Origin: an uncultured Pedobacter sp.
GTDB lineage: Bacteria > Bacteroidota > Bacteroidia > Sphingobacteriales > Sphingobacteriaceae
Assembly (NCBI RefSeq): GCF_946480185.1
Contig: NZ_CAMLIG010000035.1
Location: 1 to 42,837 of the forward strand
Length of the DNA: 42,837 nucleotides
Direction of reading: 5' to 3'
Shown: one piece after another, positions 9,055 to 15,809 of the stretch
How positions within the stretch are numbered: the stretch's first letter is position 1
Layout: the number at the start of each line of letters is the position of its first letter
The notes under the pieces: generated by a model
Database searches by the model: none
What the model saw: the letters and a program-made list of their open reading frames with translations, nothing else
What the model was told of the DNA's origin: nothing
Program-made: the position numbers and the translations under genes

Positions 9055-10446
9055 TTACTTTTGACTTTTTAAAATCTCCTTAATATCCGTTATTATCTTG
9101 CTAGCCAAGCCTTCCGCTGCAGTTTCAGAGCTTGCTTCAGAATAAATCCGGATAATCGGCTCTGTGTTTGATCTTCTTAAATGCACCCACTGTTTATCGA
9201 ATTCGATTTTTAAACCGTCGATGGTACTGTGTGGTTGTGCTTTATATTTCTCTTCCACTTTCAATAATAAATTATCGATGTCCATTTCTGGCGTTAAAGT
9301 GATTTTGTTTTTAGAGATAAAATAAGAAGGATAAGTAGCTCTCAATTTAGAAATGGTATCCCCAAATTTTGCCAAATGCGTTAAAAATAAAGCAATCCCC
9401 ACCAACGCATCTCTGCCGTAATGTAATTCAGGATAAATTACACCACCGTTTCCTTCGCCACCAATTACCGCATTTTTAGCCTTCATTAAGGTTACTACGT
9501 TTACTTCGCCCACGGCAGATGCATGATATTCGCCACCGGCATTTTCGGTAACATCGCGTAAAGCCCTGGTAGATGAAAGGTTAGAAACCGTATTTCCCTT
9601 TTTGCTTTTTAGGATATAATCGGCAACAGCCACTAGGGTGTATTCTTCGCCAAAAACGTTTCCATCCTCGCAAACAAAACAAAGCCTGTCCACATCGGGA
9701 TCTACGGCAATACCTAAGTCCGCATTTTTGTTGGTGACTTCTTTAGCTAAAGCAGTCAGGTTTTCTGGCAATGGTTCTGGGTTATGCGGAAATTTCCCGT
9801 CTGGTTCGCAGTATAACTCAAAAACTGTTTTTACGCCCAAAGCCTTCAATAAAGCAGGAACAAATATCCCTCCCGATGAGTTTACGCAGTCAATCGCTAC
9901 TTTAAAATTAGCATTTCTAATGGCTTCAACATCCACCAAAGGCAAAGCCAAAATTTGGTCGATGTGCTTCTGCATATAAGTATCGTCAATGCTCACGTTA
10001 CCTAAATCATCCACCTCAGCGAAAGTGATATCCGCATCTTCAGCAATAGCTAAAACCTTTTTACCCTCTTCATCATTGATAAATTCGCCCTTATGGTTTA
10101 ACAATTTTAAGGCATTCCATTGTTTTGGATTATGGCTTGCAGTAATGATAATTCCACCTCCAGCGCTTTCTAAAGGAACCGCAATTTCAACCGTTGGTGT
10201 GGTAGATAAACCCACATCAACCACGTCAATACCTATTCCCTGTAAGGTTCCTACTACTAAGTTACGTACCATTTCACCCGAAATACGAGCATCACGGCCT
10301 ACAACAATTTTCTTTTTTCCGCTTTGTTCTATTACCCAAAGTCCAAAAGCTGTAGTAAATTTTACAATGTCTGTTGGCGTTAAAGCATCACCGGCCTTAC
10401 CTCCAATAGTTCCTCTTATTCCCGAAATTGATTTTATTAAAGTCAC
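9055..10446 (-). CDS. glmM: Phosphoglucosamine mutase
   Basis: Alpha-D-phosphohexomutase that interconverts glucosamine-6-phosphate and glucosamine-1-phosphate for UDP-GlcNAc, peptidoglycan and lipid A synthesis. The 463 residues hold the phosphoserine loop ITASHNP (Ser104), the metal loop DPDVDRL (about residue 254), the sugar loop GEGNGG and the C-terminal phosphate loop RRSNTEPIIR. Archaeal and Bacteroidota enzymes of this type also resemble phosphomannomutases, so the exact sugar preference is inferred. The start is a GTG at 10446, fixed by the conserved TLIKSISGIRGTIGG. A -7 element lies 27 nt upstream. Cysteine desulfurase follows 36 nt downstream. Confidence 0.92.
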   Translation of the reverse strand: MTLIKSISGIRGTIGGKAGDALTPTDIVKFTTAFGLWVIEQSGKKKIVVGRDARISGEMVRNLVVGTLQGIGIDVVDVGLSTTPTVEIAVPLESAGGGIIITASHNPKQWNALKLLNHKGEFINDEEGKKVLAIAEDADITFAEVDDLGNVSIDDTYMQKHIDQILALPLVDVEAIRNANFKVAIDCVNSSGGIFVPALLKALGVKTVFELYCEPDGKFPHNPEPLPENLTALAKEVTNKNADLGIAVDPDVDRLCFVCEDGNVFGEEYTLVAVADYILKSKKGNTVSNLSSTRALRDVTENAGGEYHASAVGEVNVVTLMKAKNAVIGGEGNGGVIYPELHYGRDALVGIALFLTHLAKFGDTISKLRATYPSYFISKNKITLTPEMDIDNLLLKVEEKYKAQPHSTIDGLKIEFDKQWVHLRRSNTEPIIRIYSEASSETAAEGLASKIITDIKEILKSQK

Positions 10447-10473
10447 TGCGTTGTCGTTAATTTGTTAATGGCG

Positions 10474-10481
10474 CAAAATTA
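10474..10481 (-). promoter_or_regulatory. -7 element for glmM
   Basis: Minus strand reads TAATTTTG, an exact TAnnTTTG match, ending 27 nt before the GTG start at 10446. No TTG is seen at the usual upstream distance. Confidence 0.4.
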
Positions 10482-10539
10482 AAAATATTAAACTGGTTAA
10501 TATAGCTTATTTTGAACAACCCCTTAAAAATGGTTTTTA

Positions 10540-10547
10540 TATATTTG
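10540..10547 (+). promoter_or_regulatory. -7 element for the methyltransferase-PAP2-ZIP operon
   Basis: TATATTTG matches TAnnTTTG exactly, 23 nt ahead of the ATG at 10571. TTTG at 10511-10514 is 25 nt upstream, slightly beyond the usual spacing. Confidence 0.5.
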
Positions 10548-10570
10548 CATATCATTATCAGATAAAGCAC

Positions 10571-11308
10571 ATGCCAAAAAAATGGTTTCAAAATTGGTTT
10601 AACTCTCCTTATTATCACATTCTTTATAAAAAAAGAGACGATGAGGAAGCGGAGCTTTTTATAGATAATTTATGTAGTTTTTTAAAGCCGAATGCCGATA
10701 GCCGAATGCTGGATATTGCCTGTGGGCGAGGACGACATGCTATTTACCTTAACAAAAAAGGTTTTGACGTTACGGGGATAGATTTATCTTTTGGCAATAT
10801 TAAATTTGCGCAGCAGTTTGAAAACAAAAATCTCCATTTTTTTGTGCAGGATATGCGTCAGCCGTTCTACATCAGGTATTTCGATTACGCATTTAATATT
10901 TTCACCAGTTTTGGATATTTTGAGACTGACAAAGACCACATTAAAGCCTTAAAATCTTTTAGCAAAGCCTTAAAAAAAGATGGGATTCTAGTTTTTGACT
11001 ATATGAACAGTCAAAAAATAATCAACCATTTGGTCACTAAAGAAGTAAAAGAAGTGGATGGCATTGAATTTCATATTAGCAGGCAGGTTATTGGAGGAAA
11101 AATTCTAAAGTCTATTGATTTTGAACATCGCGGTAAACATTACGCCTTTAAAGAAGAAGTTAAAGATTTTAAAATATCCGATTTTGAAAGGCTTTTTAAT
11201 GCGGCGGGTTTTGAAATCATCCACACTTTTGGCGATTATCAGCTAAACCCTTTCGACATTAATAACTCAAATCGTTTAATTTTTATTTGTAAAAAAACCA
11301 ATGTTTGA
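10571..11308 (+). CDS. Class I SAM-dependent methyltransferase
   Basis: A 245-residue methyltransferase of the Methyltransf_11/25 type. Motif I is MLDIACGRGRHAIYL (about residues 47-61), the ribose-binding acidic residue is in VTGIDLSF, and FVQDMRQPF and FNIFTSFGYF follow in the expected order. The N-terminal WFNSPYYHILYKKRDDEEA is shared by many short bacterial members whose substrates are unknown. It is the first gene of a rightward operon: its stop overlaps the PAP2 phosphatase start by 8 nt. The neighbours are membrane proteins and give no clear clue to the substrate. Confidence 0.82.
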   Translation: MPKKWFQNWFNSPYYHILYKKRDDEEAELFIDNLCSFLKPNADSRMLDIACGRGRHAIYLNKKGFDVTGIDLSFGNIKFAQQFENKNLHFFVQDMRQPFYIRYFDYAFNIFTSFGYFETDKDHIKALKSFSKALKKDGILVFDYMNSQKIINHLVTKEVKEVDGIEFHISRQVIGGKILKSIDFEHRGKHYAFKEEVKDFKISDFERLFNAAGFEIIHTFGDYQLNPFDINNSNRLIFICKKTNV

Positions 11309-11867
11309 AGAAATCATCAAGCTTGACCACCAACTGTTCCAGGCCATAAATACCGGCTTAAGTAATGGCTTTTTTGATTGGCTGATGCCAATTATGCGCA
11401 ACAAATACACTTGGATTCCTCTATATATAGGTATCATTTTTTTCGCGATAAGAGCTTATAAGCTTAAAGGATTATATTTTGTGCTGTTTTTAGCGGCAAC
11501 CGTTGGTATTGCGGATTTTGGTAGCGCAAGTTTGTTGAAACCCATTTTCAAGAGAGACAGGCCCTGTAACGAAGTGGCTTTTCAGTCGAAAGTAATTTCA
11601 CGAGTACCTTGCGGATCTGGAAAAAGCTTCCCCTCCTCTCATGCATCTGACCATTTTTCTATCGCGATATTTTTAGTGATGATTTTTGGTGAAAAGTGGA
11701 AGTACTTTACTGCAATTACCATATTTTGGGCCTCAATTATCTGCTTTGCGCAGATTTATGTGGGCGTACATTTCCCGATAGATATTACGGTGGGAATTCT
11801 TTTTGGCTCGCTTATAGGATACCTAATGGCTAAATTATTTTTAAAATACGTTCCGTTTAAGGCATAA
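11301..11867 (+). CDS. PAP2-family membrane phosphatase
   Basis: A 188-residue integral membrane phosphatase. Motif C1 is KPIFKRDRP (about residues 74-82), C2 is FPSSHAS (about 110-116, with PSSH in place of the common PSGH), and C3 is AQIYVGVHFPID with the catalytic His and Asp. Five to six membrane helices fit the layout. Members dephosphorylate phosphatidic acid, undecaprenyl pyrophosphate (BcrC-like) or similar lipids; recycling of undecaprenyl pyrophosphate is a reasonable guess only. It overlaps the methyltransferase gene by 8 nt and is followed after 2 nt by the ZIP transporter gene. Confidence 0.88.
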   Translation: MFEEIIKLDHQLFQAINTGLSNGFFDWLMPIMRNKYTWIPLYIGIIFFAIRAYKLKGLYFVLFLAATVGIADFGSASLLKPIFKRDRPCNEVAFQSKVISRVPCGSGKSFPSSHASDHFSIAIFLVMIFGEKWKYFTAITIFWASIICFAQIYVGVHFPIDITVGILFGSLIGYLMAKLFLKYVPFKA

Positions 11868-11869
11868 AG

Positions 11870-12589
11870 ATGAGTTACTATATTATCTTTTTATTAGGCT
11901 TTTGTGCATTGTTAGGCGGTTTTGCAGTTTTTGTGTTTAAAAAAAACAGCACCACCACACTTAAACTGATTTTATCTTTTAGTGGTGCTTTCCTTTTTGC
12001 AATTACAGTTTTGCATTTGTTGCCCGATGTTTATGAGAGCGATCACACTCATTTAATTGGTCTGTTTATTCTGGGAGGGTTTGTTTTGCAGATTTTGTTA
12101 GAACAATTTTCACAAGGAATTGAACACGGACACATTCACGCTCATAACCACCAAACCAGCTTTCCTTGGGGAATTATGCTGAGTTTATGTCTTCACGCTT
12201 TTTTGGAAGGAATGCCTTTAACGGCGAAACATAACGAGCAATTGGTTTACGGAATCGCCATTCATCACATCCCGGCGGCTTTTGCTTTAGGAAGTGTTTT
12301 ACTGACAAGTCACATCAAAAAATCCTCTGTTTCAGTTTTGCTGATTGTTTTTGCGACCATGTCGCCTTTAGGCTATATTTTTAGTTTTTCTTTAAACAAT
12401 GGCGACATTGATAGTTTAGGCAGCTATTACCCTTATATCATGGGAATTGTGATTGGTATTTTCCTACATATCTCCACCACTATTTTATTTGAATCAAGCG
12501 TTGACCATAAGTTCTCCGTTAAAAAAACCATAGCTGTTTTATTAGGAATGGGCATTGCCTTGGTAGGTTTCTTTTATGGAGGACATTAG
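11870..12589 (+). CDS. ZIP-family metal transporter
   Basis: A 239-residue protein with seven to eight predicted membrane helices. The metal site is recognisable: VLHLLPDVYES (about residues 42-52) in one helix, LHAFLEGMPL (about 111-120) and IAIHHIPAAFALG (about 130-142) in the transport helices, with the His and Glu residues that bind Zn or Fe. A His-rich loop (IEHGHIHAHNHQ, about 83-94) between helices is typical of ZIP carriers. ZIP proteins import divalent metal (Zn, Fe, Mn) into the cytoplasm. It is the last gene of the operon, two bases after the phosphatase. Confidence 0.88.
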   Translation: MSYYIIFLLGFCALLGGFAVFVFKKNSTTTLKLILSFSGAFLFAITVLHLLPDVYESDHTHLIGLFILGGFVLQILLEQFSQGIEHGHIHAHNHQTSFPWGIMLSLCLHAFLEGMPLTAKHNEQLVYGIAIHHIPAAFALGSVLLTSHIKKSSVSVLLIVFATMSPLGYIFSFSLNNGDIDSLGSYYPYIMGIVIGIFLHISTTILFESSVDHKFSVKKTIAVLLGMGIALVGFFYGGH

Positions 12590-12634
12590 TTTTAATAAGG
12601 GAAGGATTGAATTGTGAATGGTCAATGGTCAAAA

Positions 12635-12677
12635 TGCCTTTTTGATCTTGTTATTGTATTAAGGGCAATATTTTTTT
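12635..12677 (+). terminator. Possible terminator after the ZIP operon
   Basis: TGCCTTT (12635-12641) can pair with AAGGGCA (12661-12667) with one G-T pair and a 19-nt loop, followed by seven Ts (12671-12677). The long loop makes it weak. Confidence 0.4.
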
Positions 12678-12859
12678 GGTTATCAACCAGTTTTAGTTTG
12701 ATACTGATCACTAATATACTCCTTATACTAATGAACCAACACACCACGCAAATCCACTAACAACCTAATCATCTAAAACCTAACCATCTAAAAAAACACT
12801 AAATCACTCATTCCCAATTATTACACTAAAAAAATATTTTTATTCGGAATATATATTTA

Positions 12860-12893
12860 TACCTTTGCAGTCCGCAAAAGCGGGAAAAAGGAG
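12860..12893 (+). promoter_or_regulatory. rpsA promoter -7 element, leader hairpin and strong RBS
   Basis: TACCTTTG (12860-12867) matches the -7 consensus. The leader then has a small perfect hairpin CCGC-AAAA-GCGG (12872-12883) and a full AAGGAG (12888-12893), 12 nt before the ATG. A good Shine-Dalgarno is rare in this window, which makes this leader notable for possible autocontrol by S1. Confidence 0.6.
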
Positions 12894-12905
12894 ACAAATT
12901 AATTA

Positions 12906-14852
12906 ATGGCAAAAAAACAAGTAGCAGAGAAGGAGTTAGAAGCTAAACAAGCAGAACTTCAAGACACTGAAAAAAAAGTAAAAGAGGTATTTGAATCAGA
13001 AGCTGATTCAATATCTATCGACGACATTAAGTCAAAGTCGAAAGTAGCTGACCCTGAGGATTTTGATTGGGATGCAGACGAAAAAATGTTCGGTAATTAC
13101 AGTAAAGCTGAACGTGAAAAAATGGAAGAAATGTACTCGGGTACTTTCAACTCTGTTACAAAAGGAGAAATCGTTTCTGGTGTTGTTGTAACTATCAACA
13201 GCAAAGACGTAGTATTAAACATCGGATTCAAATCTGACGGTTTAGTAGCTGTAAACGAATTCCGCGATATGCCTGATTTGAAAAAAGGTGATACCGTTGA
13301 TGTTTTCGTTGAACAAAGAGAAGATGAAAATGGACAATTGATTTTATCTCGTAAAAGAGCTAAAACTCAGCGTTCATGGGAAATGATTAATGAAGCCTTA
13401 GAAAATGACACTATCATTAACGGTTTTGTGAAAAGCAGAACTAAAGGTGGATTAATTGTAGATATTATTGGTGTTGAGGCTTTCCTTCCGGGATCTCAAA
13501 TCGACATCAAACCTATTAGAGATTACGATGTTTATGTGGGTAAAACAATGGAATTCAAAGTTGTTAAAATCAACCACGAATTTAAAAACGTTGTAGTATC
13601 ACACAAAGTATTGATTGAAGACGATTTAGAAAGCCAAAAAGTTGAAATCGTTTCTAAATTAGAAAAAGGTCAAGTATTAGAAGGAACTGTTAAAAACATT
13701 ACTGATTTCGGTGTATTCATTGATTTAGGTGGTGTTGACGGTTTATTGCACATTACTGATATTTCTTGGGGACGTATTGAGCACCCGAGAGAAGTATTAT
13801 CTTTAGATGAAAAAGTTAACGTTGTTGTTCTTGACTTTGATGATGAGAAAAAACGTATTGCTTTAGGTTTAAAACAACTTTCTGCTCATCCTTGGGAATC
13901 TTTAGATACTAATTTAGCGATTGGTTCTAAAGTTAAAGGTAAAATCGTTACTGTTGCAGATTACGGTGCTTTCTTAGAAATCATCCCTGGAGTAGAAGGA
14001 TTAATCCACGTATCTGAAATGTCATGGTCTCAAAACTTGCGTAACCCACAAGAGTTTATGAAAACTGGCGACGAAGTTGAAGCAGTGGTTTTAACTTTAG
14101 ACAGAGACGAACGCAAAATGTCTTTAGGTATAAAGCAATTAACGCCAGATCCTTGGGAAAAAGCAGCTGAAAGATATCCTATCGGAAGCAAACACAAAGC
14201 TACAGTTAAAAACATGACTAACTTTGGTGTTTTTGTTGAGATTGAAGAAGGAATTGATGGTTTAATCCACATTTCTGATCTTTCTTGGTCTAAAAAAGTA
14301 AACCACCCTAATGAGTTCACTAAAGTTGGTGAAGAATTAGACGTTGTAGTTTTAGAATTGGACGTTGAAAATCGCAAATTAAGCTTAGGCCACAAGCAAT
14401 TAGAAGAAAACCCTTGGGAAACTTTTGAAACTATCTTCACTTTGGATTCTATCCACGAAGGTACAGTTACCAAAGTAACCGATAAAGGTGCTATCATTGC
14501 TTTACCTTACGGAGTTGAAGGTTTTGTTCCAACTAAACACTTAGCTAAACAAGATGGTTCTGTATTAAAAGCAGAAGAAACTGCTGATTTCAAAATCATT
14601 GAATTCAACAAAGACTCTAAGCGTATTGTAGTTTCTCATGCCCGTATTTGGGAAGAAGCAAAAGCTGAAGAAGTTGCTGAAGAAAGAGCTTCTAAGAAAA
14701 AAGAAGCTAGTGCTGCTAATGCATCAGTTAAAAAAGTTAAAGATTCTGTAGAGAAATCTACTTTAGGAGACTTAGACGTATTATCTCAACTTAAAGATAA
14801 GTTAGAAGGTGATGCTAAAAAAGCTGCCAAGAAAAAAGAAGAAGCTAAATAA
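12906..14852 (+). CDS. rpsA: 30S ribosomal protein S1
   Basis: RNA-binding ribosomal protein that helps mRNA bind to the 30S subunit. The 648 residues contain about six S1 (OB-fold) repeats from residue 70 to 595; the best copies carry ITDFGVFIDLGGVDGLLHITD and NMTNFGVFVEIEEGIDGLIHIS type cores, each followed by a WE(S/K/T)-containing linker (HPWESL, DPWEKA, NPWETF). The acidic N-terminal stretch and Lys-rich C-terminal tail are typical of Bacteroidota S1. It is a single gene with its own promoter and a strong terminator; cmk, its usual neighbour in other phyla, is separate. Confidence 0.97.
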   Translation: MAKKQVAEKELEAKQAELQDTEKKVKEVFESEADSISIDDIKSKSKVADPEDFDWDADEKMFGNYSKAEREKMEEMYSGTFNSVTKGEIVSGVVVTINSKDVVLNIGFKSDGLVAVNEFRDMPDLKKGDTVDVFVEQREDENGQLILSRKRAKTQRSWEMINEALENDTIINGFVKSRTKGGLIVDIIGVEAFLPGSQIDIKPIRDYDVYVGKTMEFKVVKINHEFKNVVVSHKVLIEDDLESQKVEIVSKLEKGQVLEGTVKNITDFGVFIDLGGVDGLLHITDISWGRIEHPREVLSLDEKVNVVVLDFDDEKKRIALGLKQLSAHPWESLDTNLAIGSKVKGKIVTVADYGAFLEIIPGVEGLIHVSEMSWSQNLRNPQEFMKTGDEVEAVVLTLDRDERKMSLGIKQLTPDPWEKAAERYPIGSKHKATVKNMTNFGVFVEIEEGIDGLIHISDLSWSKKVNHPNEFTKVGEELDVVVLELDVENRKLSLGHKQLEENPWETFETIFTLDSIHEGTVTKVTDKGAIIALPYGVEGFVPTKHLAKQDGSVLKAEETADFKIIEFNKDSKRIVVSHARIWEEAKAEEVAEERASKKKEASAANASVKKVKDSVEKSTLGDLDVLSQLKDKLEGDAKKAAKKKEEAK

Positions 14853-14886
14853 CTTATAAAATAAACCTAGTTTATTTTTAAAATAC

Positions 14887-14919
14887 AAGAGCAGATAATT
14901 AATTATCTGCTCTTTTTTT
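14887..14919 (+). terminator. Rho-independent terminator of rpsA
   Basis: A perfect 28-nt palindrome (AAGAGCAGATAATT and its complement, 14887-14914) followed by a T-run to 14919, 34 nt after the rpsA stop. Confidence 0.92.
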
Positions 14920-14964
14920 ATACAATTTTGTTAAAACACCATTTAACCGCTAACCAAAACATTT

Positions 14965-15384
14965 ATGAAAAAGATTTTGATATGTATTTTGCTGATGAGC
15001 TTTTTGTTAAAGGTTAAAGCTCAGGATAGCAAAGAAGAAATTAATGTAGTTAAGCTGGCGGAAAGCACAAAAAGCTGGAACGGCGATTTGCTTCCGCCCT
15101 ATTTAACAGGGCAACCTAAGATAACCATTCTTAAAATCACCATTCCTGCACATGCAAAGCTTGAACTGCATAAGCATTTGGTGATTAATGCAGGCATTTT
15201 AACAAAAGGTATGCTCATCGTAGTTGACGATAAACAAGATACGCTTCAATTAAAAGCCGGAGACACAATTATTGAATTGGTAAACAAGTACCATTATGGG
15301 GAAAACAAAAATGATGAGCCTGCAGAAATTATAGTATTTTATGCTGGAACCGAAGGCACACCTATTACCGTGAAAAAAGAATAG
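14965..15384 (+). CDS. Secreted cupin-domain protein
   Basis: A 139-residue exported small protein. Residues 1-20 (MKKILICILLMSFLLKVKAQ) form a Sec signal peptide. A single cupin barrel follows: ITIPAHAKLELHKHLVINAG (about residues 57-76) carries the HxH metal-site pattern, and LQLKAGDTIIELVNKYHYGEN the second conserved strand with His. It may bind a metal and a small ligand in the periplasm; no enzyme function can be assigned. It is a single gene between the rpsA terminator and the DUF6660-like gene. Confidence 0.8.
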   Translation: MKKILICILLMSFLLKVKAQDSKEEINVVKLAESTKSWNGDLLPPYLTGQPKITILKITIPAHAKLELHKHLVINAGILTKGMLIVVDDKQDTLQLKAGDTIIELVNKYHYGENKNDEPAEIIVFYAGTEGTPITVKKE

Positions 15385-15420
15385 GTTAATTCTATACACT
15401 TAAAATTTCACACACAAAAC

Positions 15421-15448
15421 TTGTTTTTAGTTTAAATTACTAGCTTTG
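15421..15448 (+). promoter_or_regulatory. Promoter of the DUF6660-like/TonB receptor operon
   Basis: TTG (15421-15423), 17-nt spacer, then TAGCTTTG (15441-15448), an exact -7 match. The GTG start is at 15454, only 5 nt past the element, so the mRNA should be leaderless or almost so. The same TTG-N17-TAGCTTTG arrangement precedes folD. Confidence 0.6.
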
Positions 15449-15453
15449 CACTC

Positions 15454-15756
15454 GTGAGATTTTTGGCTATCATATTTTCTATTTACATTTTAGTTCTTGC
15501 TGGTTTTCCCTGCATTTCTAAAGATGATTGTAGCCGAAGCAAATCAACAACGGAACAGACAAAAAACTGCTGTTCCCCTTTTTTCGCCTGCAATACCTGT
15601 ACAGGTTTTACTTTAACAAAAACAAATCTGAACGTTGCTATTCCTGCAATTCCTCGTAACAGAGAAAACTCCTTATATCGTTTTTCTTTAAAATCAGCGT
15701 TTTACTATGCCATTTGGCAACCACCAAAATCAGCTAATGTTTACGAATTAGCCTGA
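15454..15756 (+). CDS. Small Cys-rich protein, DUF6660-like
   Basis: A 100-residue protein with an N-terminal hydrophobic segment (MRFLAIIFSIYILVLAGFPC, exported or membrane-anchored) followed by a Cys-rich stretch with CISKDDC, NCCS and CNTC and then a short tail ending ANVYELA. This layout, including position directly upstream of a TonB-dependent receptor, is that of the DUF6660-type proteins of Bacteroidota, often near metal transport genes. A metal-sensing or metal-delivery role is inference from the cysteines. The start is GTG at 15454; no ATG is available before the hydrophobic segment. The receptor gene starts 53 nt downstream. Confidence 0.72.
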   Translation: MRFLAIIFSIYILVLAGFPCISKDDCSRSKSTTEQTKNCCSPFFACNTCTGFTLTKTNLNVAIPAIPRNRENSLYRFSLKSAFYYAIWQPPKSANVYELA

Positions 15757-15809
15757 ATGTTCTTTCGGGCTCTACTAATTCATTTCAAAACATTTATTTA
15801 AAACCAGCA

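Larger units (their letters stand above)
12590..12905. other. Gap between the ZIP gene and rpsA
   Basis: This 316-base gap holds no gene. It contains the dispersed 12-mer GAAGGATTGAAT (12601-12612), a weak terminator (12635-12677), a 15-bp tandem repeat CCTAA(T/C)CATCTAAAA (12764-12778 and 12779-12793), and the rpsA promoter and leader from about 12837 onward. Confidence 0.7.

Noticed and set aside
9638..10468. Two long rightward frames opposite glmM
   Set aside because: They are antisense to a complete conserved enzyme and have the low-complexity look of shadow frames.
14030..14497. 155-codon leftward frame inside rpsA
   Set aside because: Antisense to repeated S1 domains, which explains its length.
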